Source of the DNA: Acidimicrobiales bacterium
GTDB taxonomy: Bacteria; Actinomycetota; Acidimicrobiia; Acidimicrobiales; Aldehydirespiratoraceae
Direction of reading: 5' to 3'
Length of the DNA stretch: 64,000 bases
NCBI GenBank assembly: GCA_029263195.1
Contig: JAJCXX010000099.1
Coordinates: 1-64,000 of the forward strand
Shown: positions 15,000 through 23,576 of the stretch, piece after piece
How the letters are laid out: each line of letters starts with the position of its first letter
How positions within the stretch are numbered: the first letter of the stretch is position 1
Translations under genes and position numbers: made by a program
Notes under the pieces: generated by a model
Database searches by the model: none
Told to the model about the DNA's origin: nothing
What the model saw: only the letters and a program-made list of their open reading frames with translations

Positions 15000-16202
15000 C
15001 TAGTGATCGGCGAAGGCCCCGGCGCCGGCGAACATACCGCGGTGCCATCGGCGAGGCGTGGCGATCATGCCCCGGGGATAGTCCTCGAACATCCAACGGG
15101 CGAAGTTTCGACGGGTCCAGCCGCTCGTCGAAGTGAGCCGGAGAACGGCGCCGGCAATCGCCGGCCGAGCGAGAAGAGGAACCAGCGCTCGGGCCATTCG
15201 GTCGTCGGCAACGAACTTCCGGTTCACCGCTCGTTCGTAGTGAGTAGGGGCTTCGTCGCTCGACAAGATGGCCTCAGCGGCGAGCCGGCCGGTGAGCAAC
15301 GCCTGCCCGATTCCTTCCCCGGTCAGGGGGTCGGTGACTGCCGCCGCATCGCCCACGAACATGGTGTGGGGGCCAACAAGAGGGGAACGCCCGACCCGAG
15401 CGGGAATGGGCCATGCCTTGTGGGTGTCGGACCCGGTGGCCGACTCTCCGATGAACTCACGTATGTGAGGCCGGGCGAGAATATCGGGCCAAAGCCTCGA
15501 CATGGACTGAATCGATTTCGCCCCGCCTCGCTGAATACCGAAGCCGACGTTGGCGACGTTGCCGGGCAGGGGGAACGACCACACATAGCCGGGGAGGATG
15601 TCTGGTTCGAACCAGACGGAGAGCTCGGTTGCGGCACGAGGTCCCACATCATGGAAGTACTGGCGGAAGGCGTGCCACTCCCCTCGATAGCCGTCGATCG
15701 AGAGGCCCAGGGCCCGGCGCAACGGCGACCACATGCCGTCGGCCCCGATCACATGGGAGGCCCTCACCGAGCCCGATAGTCGGAAGGACAGCTCCACTTC
15801 GGCCGGTTCGGCAACCGCATCGAGAAGGGCATCGTCTTCGTGGATCGTCGCCCCGGCTGATCGGGCCAGATCGACCAACGCAGAGTCGAGGTCGGATCTT
15901 TTGGCGATCACAGCATGGTGACCGTGGTCGCTGGGCAGTGGATAGCGGGTCTGTCGGCCCCGCGGCGACGTGAGCACGAACTCGTCGACCGGATTCCAGG
16001 AGGGCACGGTCGATGGCTCGAACCCCAATTTCTCGAGCTCGCGCAGCGCCAGGGAGGTGAGGCCGTCGCCACAACACTTTTCCCGCGGAAACGACGCCTT
16101 GTCGAACACCGATACTGAGCAACCGGCGCGTGCCAGAACGATGGCCGCGGCTGAACCGGCCGGTCCGGCGCCGACTATGACAACCTCGGACTGGTTGGTC
16201 AT
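15000..16202 (-). CDS. Geranylgeranyl-reductase-family FAD-dependent oxidoreductase
   Basis: 400 residues. ATG 16202 overlaps the stop of the upstream acyltransferase as ATGA. The N-terminal dinucleotide-binding motif VVIVGAGPAGSAAA (about 7-20) is followed by the family signature FPREKCCGDGLT (about 39-50). IGADGMWSPLRRALG and the FAD-site block GDAAAVTDPLTGEGIG (about 280) complete the pattern. Members saturate isoprenoid double bonds of chlorophyll, menaquinone or archaeal lipids. The direct coupling to a WS/DGAT gene suggests action on isoprenoid or lipid substrates here, perhaps menaquinone side chains; the substrate is inferred only. Confidence 0.88.
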   Translation of the reverse strand: MTNQSEVVIVGAGPAGSAAAIVLARAGCSVSVFDKASFPREKCCGDGLTSLALRELEKLGFEPSTVPSWNPVDEFVLTSPRGRQTRYPLPSDHGHHAVIAKRSDLDSALVDLARSAGATIHEDDALLDAVAEPAEVELSFRLSGSVRASHVIGADGMWSPLRRALGLSIDGYRGEWHAFRQYFHDVGPRAATELSVWFEPDILPGYVWSFPLPGNVANVGFGIQRGGAKSIQSMSRLWPDILARPHIREFIGESATGSDTHKAWPIPARVGRSPLVGPHTMFVGDAAAVTDPLTGEGIGQALLTGRLAAEAILSSDEAPTHYERAVNRKFVADDRMARALVPLLARPAIAGAVLRLTSTSGWTRRNFARWMFEDYPRGMIATPRRWHRGMFAGAGAFADH

Positions 16203-17623
16203 CGCGGCCCGAGGACCTGACCGAACGCCGCCTTGAGATCGTCGACGAAATCGTCGACCTGGGTGACTGCGGCCGGGTCGCAATTGACTCCGACCTGCAC
16301 TTCGCCGTCGAACGACACCATGGTGACATTGGCGGCACAACCCACGAGCGGTCCGAACGGGATCAGAGCAGAGAGTCGGCGGCCGCAGAGATAGAGCGGC
16401 ACCTGGCTACCCGGAACGTTGGAGGCTGCAACATCGATTCCCACGAACAGAGCCGAAGCGATGGATGTGGAGACGGCCGCCGGGAGAAATCGCAGGACAC
16501 CGGCGATCGGGGATATGAGGTCATTCGCCGGCTCGTGGCGAAGAAGGATCACTTCCCGATGAGCGCGGCGCATCAACTCGTCGGTGTCGACCGTGTCGGT
16601 GTCGAGACGGATCTTCCCGGGCGTGAAGTGGTTGCCGACCGAGTCGCCCGCGACTCGACGGTTGACGGGAATCGACACGCGAAGCGAGTCGATCGAGGAT
16701 CCAAAACGTCGGTGATACGAGGAGATGCCGAGCGCAATGGCAGCCACGAACGCGTCGTTGACGGTGCCGTCGATGCGTTTGCCTGCGGCCTTCATGTCGG
16801 CCAGTGCCACCGAAAACGAGCGGAGCTCAAGGTCGAGCGACCGGCCTTCGATGACGCTGCTGAGAGGGGCTGGAACTGGACTGAGAATTCGTTGAGCCGA
16901 CCCGATGGCCGCTCCGAGTCTCCGAGCTGCGTCGAACGGATCGGAAAGGGCCTGGGCTCCAATGCCACAGGTCGCGGCGATCGTCCGCAGAATCTGTTGT
17001 GCCTCGTATCGGAGTTCGCTGTCGATCGAGCCCGCGGCCGGATCGGGTGCCGGTGGACACGGCGGGATTTCCTTGTGGCGCGCCGGCGGGCCCGGTTCCA
17101 GATCAAACAATTCGAGCATGAGCTCCATGCTGCCGACCCCGTCAGTCAGAGCATGGTGCGTCTTGACGACGAGAGCGCAGCCGCTGTCGGCCATGCCCCT
17201 GACGAGGGTGAGCTCCCAGAGAGGACGAGACCGGTTGAGGGGCTGAGCGGCTATGGCAGCAGCCAGGTCGTGTAGTTGTCCGAGGGTGCCCTGTCCGCCG
17301 AGCGTGGTGATGCGAAGGTGGAATGCGAGTGCCAGATCCGGATCGACCTCCCAACGAGGCGGGGCCATCGGCAGCGAATCGTTGACCACCCGTTGGTGCA
17401 GCCGGGGGACGATTCGCGACGACCGCTGAAGCTGCCGATGTAGATCGGCCGGCTCGATCGGATCGTCGAACATGAGGATCCCGGTGACCGTCGAGGTGAG
17501 CCTGGGGTCGCGTTCGATGTTCCAGACCAGGGTGTCGAGGTCGGACATCCGCTCTTGTGTCGCAGAGACCATGGGTTCATCGTCGCATTCCGATGCCGTC
17601 GATTGCGAGGCGGAGGAACGCAT
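16199..17623 (-). CDS. Wax ester synthase / diacylglycerol O-acyltransferase (WS/DGAT)
   Basis: 474 residues from ATG 17623, whose first base is shared with the stop of the upstream VanW gene; ATG 17572 is an alternative start. The condensing-type active-site motif HHALTDGVG (about 154-162) is present, with the family features PLWELTLVRGM before it and NDAFVAAIALGIS and SNVPGSQVPLYLCGRRLSA after it. These membrane-associated enzymes esterify diacylglycerol or fatty alcohol with acyl-CoA, producing triacylglycerol or wax storage lipid. Frame overlap on both sides indicates an operon with vanW and the reductase. Confidence 0.93.
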   Translation of the reverse strand: MRSSASQSTASECDDEPMVSATQERMSDLDTLVWNIERDPRLTSTVTGILMFDDPIEPADLHRQLQRSSRIVPRLHQRVVNDSLPMAPPRWEVDPDLALAFHLRITTLGGQGTLGQLHDLAAAIAAQPLNRSRPLWELTLVRGMADSGCALVVKTHHALTDGVGSMELMLELFDLEPGPPARHKEIPPCPPAPDPAAGSIDSELRYEAQQILRTIAATCGIGAQALSDPFDAARRLGAAIGSAQRILSPVPAPLSSVIEGRSLDLELRSFSVALADMKAAGKRIDGTVNDAFVAAIALGISSYHRRFGSSIDSLRVSIPVNRRVAGDSVGNHFTPGKIRLDTDTVDTDELMRRAHREVILLRHEPANDLISPIAGVLRFLPAAVSTSIASALFVGIDVAASNVPGSQVPLYLCGRRLSALIPFGPLVGCAANVTMVSFDGEVQVGVNCDPAAVTQVDDFVDDLKAAFGQVLGPR

Positions 17624-19497
17624 CAGGTTGTTGTTGTTGTTGTTGCGGTGGTGGTGGTCGTCGTTGTAGAAGCGGTCGTCGTCGGAGGCATTGAAGTGGT
17701 CGTTGTGGCCGGTGGCACGGTCGTGGCTGGTGGCACGGTGGTTGTCGCAGGGACGACGGTCGTGGCTGGTGGCACGGTCGTCGTCGTAGGTGCCACCGTG
17801 GTGGGAGGTGCCGCGGTGCTGGTGGTGGGAACGCTCGATCCGCCGTTGCAGCCGACCCCCTCGGGACGGTATCGAGCGGTGACGGTGTCGATCTCGGTGC
17901 GGCCATCCTCGACCCAGGTCCGGGTCCGTTCGGTGGTGACGCGCGTGCACGACACCCCCTCACGACGCTTGGTCTGTCCGGTCTGTTCACCGACCGCCCA
18001 CTCGGTCGAGTAGAGCGAGACAGTTATCGACGTGGCGGTGGTGGTGGGCCACAACAACACCCCGAACGGAGTGTTGTTGATGATCTGGAGATCGGGGTGA
18101 GGAAACGACATCGTTGCTTCGCGTCCGTAGGGGTAGCGCGAGATGTAGATCGAGTGGCTCTGGTATTCACCGAAGTCGAGTCCGGCGAAGAACGCCGCGT
18201 TGAACAAGGTGGTGGCGTACTGCGAGATTCCGCCGCCGACCGAGCTGGAGAATACGCCGTTGGAGATCACCCCGGCGGAAACGAAGCCCTTCTCTCGGGT
18301 CCGTCTTCCCACGAACTCATTGATCGAGAAGGTCTCTCCCGGTTCGATGATCGCACCGCGGGTGAGTTCGGAGATGCGGTCGATGTTGGCAACTCGGGTC
18401 TGGCCCGGTTTGAAGTTGGTGGTGAATTCTCCGACGAGTTCATGGATCTCGAGCGATTCGGCCCATGCCGTTCCTTTGGCGTCGGGATCCTCCTGCGGGC
18501 GTAGCTCCACCAGCGGGTCTCCAGCTTCCATCGCGCTCAAAATCTTCTCGATGGTGTCGGTTTCGCAGCAGATGCTGCCGGGAGCACCACCGACTATCCG
18601 AACTCCGCCGACGGAGTCGACCACGAACCGGGGCTCTTCCCCGGACTCCCCGAATCCGACAAAGAGAGAGGAGAGCACGTCCATCACGACCGTTTGGTCG
18701 AGATTGATCTCGGGCTGCTGCCTCGTGCCGGCGAACTCGATCCACGATCGAAGCGTGGGCTGGGGAATGTGAAAGCTGTTGGCCGAGCCCACCAGCGAGA
18801 CGCTGATGCCCCCCCTCGAGAGGCCGTTTGCCAGCTCGGCGAGCTGTGAATCTGCGTCGTCCACCAGTTGGTCGCCAAGAGTCGGGACCTCGATCGGCGG
18901 ATTGTCGGAGTTGGGGCTGACGGCAGCCTCGATGAGTAGGCGGTCGAGTGCCTCGATGTCGACCTGAGGAACGGTCGCCCTCGATACGGCCACGAATTCG
19001 CCAGCCGTGAGCTGGACGTCGGGAAGACCGAATTCGACTCCGAACGCAGAACCGGCTCCTGTGGTGAACAGGTCGTCGAGAGCGGAGTTGTCGACGACCA
19101 TCACCGGGTCGATCGTTCGGTCAGTGAAGAAGCTCCTCATCCAACGGATCGGCCTCGAGAGAGTGTCTCCCCGATCGTCGGCCAGATCGAGAGTCGCTTC
19201 GGTGTCGATTCCCACCCCGAGCTCGGATGAGGTGCTCATCAGGGAGTGGCCGGCCCACGTGAGCTCGATCGCTCGGTTGCCGAGAGGCGATTCGGTGAGC
19301 CGGACCTCGGCCGCGTCTCGATCGGTGCCGCCGATATCGGTGCCGACAACTACTACTCCGCGTGGGATGTCGTGACCGAACGCGACGTCGTCGATGAGCC
19401 AACCGAGAGCAAGGGCCAGAGGGACGGCCAACGCCAGGCTCAGCAGAACCGAGCCGAGGCGTCTGGCTTTCTTTGAGAGCTTGGGCAGGCGTGGCAT
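17623..19497 (-). CDS. VanW-family membrane-anchored protein with Thr/Pro-rich tail
   Basis: 624 residues. A basic N-terminus and one membrane helix (LGSVLLSLALAVPLALALGW) are followed by two peptidoglycan-binding-like repeats. The VanW domain covers about residues 370-520 (GETFSINEFVGRRTREKGF, GVFSSSVGGGISQYATTLFN). A tail of about 70 residues made of Thr, Pro, Ala and Val ends in uninterrupted threonines and the stop. VanW homologues occur in glycopeptide-resistance clusters, but most are of unknown envelope function. The final codons include a (AAC)n-type triplet run that overlaps the WS/DGAT start. Confidence 0.87.
   Translation of the reverse strand: MPRLPKLSKKARRLGSVLLSLALAVPLALALGWLIDDVAFGHDIPRGVVVVGTDIGGTDRDAAEVRLTESPLGNRAIELTWAGHSLMSTSSELGVGIDTEATLDLADDRGDTLSRPIRWMRSFFTDRTIDPVMVVDNSALDDLFTTGAGSAFGVEFGLPDVQLTAGEFVAVSRATVPQVDIEALDRLLIEAAVSPNSDNPPIEVPTLGDQLVDDADSQLAELANGLSRGGISVSLVGSANSFHIPQPTLRSWIEFAGTRQQPEINLDQTVVMDVLSSLFVGFGESGEEPRFVVDSVGGVRIVGGAPGSICCETDTIEKILSAMEAGDPLVELRPQEDPDAKGTAWAESLEIHELVGEFTTNFKPGQTRVANIDRISELTRGAIIEPGETFSINEFVGRRTREKGFVSAGVISNGVFSSSVGGGISQYATTLFNAAFFAGLDFGEYQSHSIYISRYPYGREATMSFPHPDLQIINNTPFGVLLWPTTTATSITVSLYSTEWAVGEQTGQTKRREGVSCTRVTTERTRTWVEDGRTEIDTVTARYRPEGVGCNGGSSVPTTSTAAPPTTVAPTTTTVPPATTVVPATTTVPPATTVPPATTTTSMPPTTTASTTTTTTTATTTTTT
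17627..17645. repeat. Six GTT triplets at the vanW / WS-DGAT junction
   Basis: A perfect GTT microsatellite (plus strand) four bases upstream of the WS/DGAT start. In the vanW frame it encodes threonines. Gain or loss of units would change tail length only. Confidence 0.85.
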
Positions 19498-19519
19498 TTC
19501 GTTGATTTCGGTCCGTCGT

Positions 19520-20185
19520 TCAGAACAGCTTCAGGTTCGGTGATTCGATCCCGCGCAGAGTGTCGTAGTCGATCTCCACCCAATCGATTTCGCGGTCGGT
19601 GGCGAGCACTTTGGCCTGCGGCTTGATCTCCTGGGCGACGAACACGCCGCGAACCGGTCGAAGCATGGGATCGCGGTTTAGAAAGTCGAGATACCTGGTG
19701 AGTTGCTCCACACCGTCGATCTCCCCGCGTCGTTTGACCTCTATGGCCACGGCCACCCCGTCCTTGTCGCGACACATCAGATCCACTGGGCCGATGTCGG
19801 TGGGGTACTCCCTGCGAACCAGCCGGAAGCCGTCCGATATCGAGGTCGGGTCGGCTGCGAGCAGTTCCTGGAGGTGGGCCTCGACGCCGTCCTTCTGAAG
19901 TCCGGGATCGGTTCCGAGGTCGTGGTCGGTGTCGGAGATCACCTCGTGGAGGGTGATCGTGAGGACATCCCCTTTGGGGCTACGCACCGTCCACACGCCC
20001 TTTTTGTCGTCGATGACCAAGCGATTGGGTGAGTTCATCCAGTTGAGGGGCTTGTACGCGCCTCCGTCGGCATGGATGGCTACGCAACCGTCGGCCTTCA
20101 CCATCACCAGCCGTGTTGCCTCGGGCAGGTGCGCTCTGAGTCGACCTTCGTAGTCGACGGTGCACCGAGCGATGACGAGACGCAT
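19520..20185 (-). CDS. nucS: Mismatch-specific endonuclease NucS/EndoMS
   Basis: 221 residues, matching family length. The N-terminal half is the DNA-binding domain ([29 protein letters not shown]). The C-terminal RecB-like nuclease has the PD-(D/E)xK set Asp135, Glu149 and Lys151 (VDLMCRD, AIEVKRR) and Gln161. The C-terminus LKLF matches the short sliding-clamp-binding peptide of NucS. It cuts both strands at G-T, G-G and T-T mismatches and replaces MutS/MutL in many actinobacteria. ATG 20185 has a TATCGT hexamer six bases upstream, so it has its own promoter within the minus-strand run. Confidence 0.96.
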   Translation of the reverse strand: MRLVIARCTVDYEGRLRAHLPEATRLVMVKADGCVAIHADGGAYKPLNWMNSPNRLVIDDKKGVWTVRSPKGDVLTITLHEVISDTDHDLGTDPGLQKDGVEAHLQELLAADPTSISDGFRLVRREYPTDIGPVDLMCRDKDGVAVAIEVKRRGEIDGVEQLTRYLDFLNRDPMLRPVRGVFVAQEIKPQAKVLATDREIDWVEIDYDTLRGIESPNLKLF

Positions 20186-20191
20186 CCACTG

Positions 20192-20197
20192 ACGATA
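20192..20197 (-). promoter_or_regulatory. -10 element TATCGT of a probable leaderless promoter (nucS)
   Basis: TATCGT, CAGTGG, ATG 20185 on the minus strand. Confidence 0.65.
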
Positions 20198-20206
20198 GGG
20201 GCCGAT

Positions 20207-21775
20207 TCACGAACCGGTGCGCAGTCGTCGACGGATGACTTCCCGTCGCTCCTGGAGCTGCCGGTAGGTCATCGTCTCGGTCGACTCGTCGACCCCGAAC
20301 GCTGCCCGCACCCCGCTTTCGTCGAATTCGTAATCGGCCGGATCCATTCCCACCTGGGCAGCCAATTCAGCTCCGTGATGGGTGGCGAAGTAGCCGGCGA
20401 CGTGGGCGATTTCGCCGAGGAGATCGAGGTCTGGGGCGAGCTTGGAGATGGCGCCGTCGAGAAACACCATGTTCTTGACGAAGAGCATGAGTTCCTTGGG
20501 CATTCGTGCCCCGTAACCCAACAGGGCCTTCACCACGCGCTGCAGTTCGCCGACGAGTTGCTCGGGCGACATGGTGACGGGGTCGACAACGTCGTCGAAC
20601 ATTCCCAGATCGCGTGCGACCGCCTCGATATCGGTGTCCTCGGGGAGAGCACCCAAGTCGCGGATGGCGGTGAGTTGGCCGATCGGGTCGTTCGTCATGC
20701 CGCCGATGAGAAGCTTCACGAAGGCGAGCCGTCGTCGTTCGCTCATGCGGCCGGTGATGCCGAAGTCGAGCAGAGCGGTGCGACCGTCGGGTCGGGCGAA
20801 GAGGTTGCCACCGTGGAGGTCGCCGTGGAAGATGCCGTGGATCAGCGCCCCCTCCATGAAGCCGATCATCGACGCTCTCACGATTTCGTGGGTGTCGATG
20901 CCGTGGAGTTGGTAGGAGTCGAGGTCGTCGAACTTGAATCCGTCGAGGCATTCCATGACCAGTAGACGGCGGGTCACCAGTGTCGGATGGGGTCTGGGGA
21001 CCACGAACTGGTCCTGCTCGAGTTTGGAGAACACCCGGGCCACGTCGAGCATGTTGTCGGCTTCGATTCGAAAGTCGAGTTCCTCGCTGATGGTGTGGGC
21101 GAACACCTCCACCAGAGCTGGTGGGTTCGCCAAGGCGGCGATGGGTATTCGCCCAACGAAGATGGGGGCGAGCCAAGCCATCGATCGAAGGTCCTGGTGG
21201 ACGAGTTGATCGACCGTGGGGCGCTGAACTTTCACCACCACGCGTGTGCCGTCGAGAAGCGTCGCCTTGTGAACCTGAGCGATCGATGCCGCGGCGATCG
21301 GCACCCGCGAAAATGTCTGGAACACCGATTCGAGCGGAGCCTCGAGGTCGGCCTCCACAACTTCGCGAACCGTGGAGAAGCGCTCGGCCGGAACTTGGTC
21401 TCGGCACTTGGCAAATTCGGCCACGAGTTCGGCAGGAAAGATTCCTTCTCCACTCGAGATGATCTGACCGAGTTTGATGTAGGTGGGGCCGAGCTTCTCG
21501 GCGGCTCGGCGGAGCCGGCGTGACAGGTCCGAGCGGGATTCGGTGCCGCCCTTGCGTCGCGTGGTGAGCCCCCAAGGAGCGATGGCTCGTCCGAGATGCC
21601 AACCGATGGTGAACACCCGCAGTCCGGGGAACTTTCGGGACGGGTTGATCATGGCCGGGAGGCGGCGTTCGGCCTCGGCCCGTAACTCGGGAACCCCGGG
21701 ACGCCACTCGAGTTCGTCCACGACGACGTTCCAAGGGCCGTCGTCGCTGAATGCTCCCCATGAGGTGTCGGTCAC
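20207..21775 (-). CDS. ABC1/AarF (UbiB-like) atypical kinase
   Basis: 522 residues, GTG start. UbiB-family motifs: KLGPTYIKLGQIISSGEGIF (the KxGQ-type inhibitory helix), the Ala-rich loop IAAASIAQVHKATL, the catalytic Lys in VVVKVQRP, the HGDLHGGNLF catalytic loop and LLDFGITGRM (DFG). These atypical kinases/ATPases support isoprenoid quinone or lipid homeostasis. No clear C-terminal membrane helix is seen. It lies between cysQ (19-base gap upstream) and nucS (21-base gap downstream). Confidence 0.9.
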   Translation of the reverse strand: MTDTSWGAFSDDGPWNVVVDELEWRPGVPELRAEAERRLPAMINPSRKFPGLRVFTIGWHLGRAIAPWGLTTRRKGGTESRSDLSRRLRRAAEKLGPTYIKLGQIISSGEGIFPAELVAEFAKCRDQVPAERFSTVREVVEADLEAPLESVFQTFSRVPIAAASIAQVHKATLLDGTRVVVKVQRPTVDQLVHQDLRSMAWLAPIFVGRIPIAALANPPALVEVFAHTISEELDFRIEADNMLDVARVFSKLEQDQFVVPRPHPTLVTRRLLVMECLDGFKFDDLDSYQLHGIDTHEIVRASMIGFMEGALIHGIFHGDLHGGNLFARPDGRTALLDFGITGRMSERRRLAFVKLLIGGMTNDPIGQLTAIRDLGALPEDTDIEAVARDLGMFDDVVDPVTMSPEQLVGELQRVVKALLGYGARMPKELMLFVKNMVFLDGAISKLAPDLDLLGEIAHVAGYFATHHGAELAAQVGMDPADYEFDESGVRAAFGVDESTETMTYRQLQERREVIRRRLRTGS

Positions 21776-21794
21776 CCCGACAGTCTGCCCAGTA

Positions 21795-22556
21795 TCAGTC
21801 CTCGAACGAGGCCAGGGCGGCGAGTACCTGTTCTGCCAGCTCGGGGCGACAAACCAGAAGGTCGGGAAGGTAGGGATCGGACTGGTTGTAGATGAGTTCG
21901 CTGCCGTCGATCCTGCTCACGTGGCAACCAGCCGCGGCTGCGACCGCCACGGGAGCACAGGAATCCCACTCGTACTGACCACCGCTGTGGGCGTATATCT
22001 CGCACTCGCCGCGCACCACGGCCATGGCCTTGGCGCCGGCGGACCCCATCTCCACGAGGTCGGCCCCCAATGCCCGAGCCGCGTGGGTGGCAACCGCAGG
22101 CGGTCGGGTCCGTGAAACGATCATCCGCAGCGGATCCGCGGCATCGGCGGCCAACTCGGGAGGGCTGGCTGTGCTCAGCAGCAACGACAGACCCGGAAGC
22201 GCCACGGCCCCTGCGGCCGGTCGATTGCCGATCGTCAGAGCCACATGCACCGCCCAATCGGTCCTCGGAACTTCAGAGAACTCCCGGGTGCCGTCGAGCG
22301 GGTCGATGATCCAAGTGCGATCGGATTCGAGACGAACGGGATCGTCGATTCCCTCTTCGGAGAGCACGGCATCGCCGGGACGTGACTGGGCCAGTCGCTC
22401 CATCAGATGGACGTGGGCCTGGCGGTCGCCTTCGGCCTTGATCACCGATCCGGGAGCGCCCTCGGAATGAAGCCGGGCCCTCAACGCGACGAGCAACCGT
22501 CCGGCGTCGTCTGCCAATTCTGCGGCCAATCGATGATCGTCAACTGAAGCCGGCAA
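21795..22556 (-). CDS. cysQ: 3'(2'),5'-bisphosphate nucleotidase CysQ-like (inositol monophosphatase fold)
   Basis: 253 residues from TTG 22556, chosen because GGAGG stands seven bases upstream. Motifs: GSVIKAEGDRQAH, LSEEGIDD (metal-binding E-E), the core WIIDPLDGTREF (DPLDGT), and YEWDSCAPVAVAAAAGC (the WDxxA-type third metal Asp). CysQ removes the toxic by-product PAP from sulfate assimilation. It is divergent from cysDNC, which strongly supports this over a plain inositol phosphatase. Confidence 0.92.
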   Translation of the reverse strand: MPASVDDHRLAAELADDAGRLLVALRARLHSEGAPGSVIKAEGDRQAHVHLMERLAQSRPGDAVLSEEGIDDPVRLESDRTWIIDPLDGTREFSEVPRTDWAVHVALTIGNRPAAGAVALPGLSLLLSTASPPELAADAADPLRMIVSRTRPPAVATHAARALGADLVEMGSAGAKAMAVVRGECEIYAHSGGQYEWDSCAPVAVAAAAGCHVSRIDGSELIYNQSDPYLPDLLVCRPELAEQVLAALASFED

Positions 22557-22661
22557 TTCTCTGCCTCCGGTGTGAGCTGCGCGAAGTTCTCGGCGATCGC
22601 GCCAAATGGTCGAAACGAACGAGCGCCGACCGTAACATGCGGTCGACGAACTCGACGTTTG

Positions 22662-23576
22662 GTGTCTTCCTTGGCGTACGACCTCCCATATCTCCGGCAA
22701 CTCGAGGCTGAATCGATCCATATCTTCCGCGAGGTCGCGGCCGAATTCGAGAGGCCGTGCCTGCTGTTCTCGGGAGGCAAGGACAGCATCGTCATGTTGC
22801 GTCTCGCCGAGAAGGCGTTCTGGCCGGCCCGGCTGCCATTCCCGGTGATGCATGTCGACACCGGGCACAACTTCCCTGAGGTTCTCGAGTTTCGCGACCG
22901 TCGGCTGGCCGAGGCCGGAGCCCGGTTGGTCGTTGCTTCGGTGCAGCAGGCGATCGACGACGGAACGGTGGTCGAGGAGACCGGTCCTCGGGCCAGTCGC
23001 AATCGTCTGCAGACACGAACTCTTCTCGACGGCATCTCCGAGCACCGGTTCGACGCACTGTTCGGCGGAGCCCGACGCGACGAGGAGAAGGCACGCGCCA
23101 AGGAGAGAGTGTTCTCCTTCCGTGACGAGTTCGGGCAGTGGGACCCCAAGAACCAGCGCCCCGAACTGTGGAACCTCTACAACGGGAGGCTCAACCAGGA
23201 CGAACACATCCGCGTGTTCCCGATCTCCAACTGGACCGAGCTCGACATCTGGCAGTACATCAAGTCTGAGCAGATCGAGATCCCATCGGTGTACTACGCC
23301 CATGAGCGGGAGGTCTTCGAGCGTGACGGCATGTTGTTGTCGACCAGTCCCTTCATTTCCCTGATCGAGGGGGAGACCCCATTTGTCGAGTCCGTGCGCT
23401 ACCGGACGGTTGGCGATATGAGCTGCACCGGAGCGGTCGAGTCGTCGGCCGAGACCATCGACGCCGTGATTGCCGAAGTGTCGGCCACCCGGATCACCGA
23501 GCGAGGCGCGACGCGGGCCGATGATCGGGTCTCCGAAGCGGCTATGGAAGATCGAAAGAAGGAGGGGTACTTCTGA
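22662..23576 (+). CDS. cysD: Sulfate adenylyltransferase subunit 2 (CysD)
   Basis: 304 residues from GTG 22662 (TTG 22671 also possible); the upstream-extended frame is poor. The PP-loop motif LLFSGGKDSIVML is at residues 33-45, followed by FPVMHVDTGHNFPE and the ATP-site GGARRDEEKARAKERVFS with the Arg-rich lid. The C-terminal YRTVGDMSCTGAVES completes the family. CysD makes adenylylsulfate from ATP and sulfate, with the GTPase CysN driving the reaction. A TAACAT hexamer at 22633-22638 may be its -10, leaving about a 17-base leader. Confidence 0.95.
   Translation: MSSLAYDLPYLRQLEAESIHIFREVAAEFERPCLLFSGGKDSIVMLRLAEKAFWPARLPFPVMHVDTGHNFPEVLEFRDRRLAEAGARLVVASVQQAIDDGTVVEETGPRASRNRLQTRTLLDGISEHRFDALFGGARRDEEKARAKERVFSFRDEFGQWDPKNQRPELWNLYNGRLNQDEHIRVFPISNWTELDIWQYIKSEQIEIPSVYYAHEREVFERDGMLLSTSPFISLIEGETPFVESVRYRTVGDMSCTGAVESSAETIDAVIAEVSATRITERGATRADDRVSEAAMEDRKKEGYF

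Noticed and set aside
17572-17950. N-terminal extension of the WS/DGAT frame through the vanW tail
   Set aside because: His/Asp/Asn-rich sequence arises from the vanW Thr repeats in another frame; real family sequence starts after about residue 17 of the chosen start.
20367-21761. 464-residue minus-strand frame overlapping aarF
   Set aside because: Arg/Pro/His-rich alternative frame of the aarF gene.
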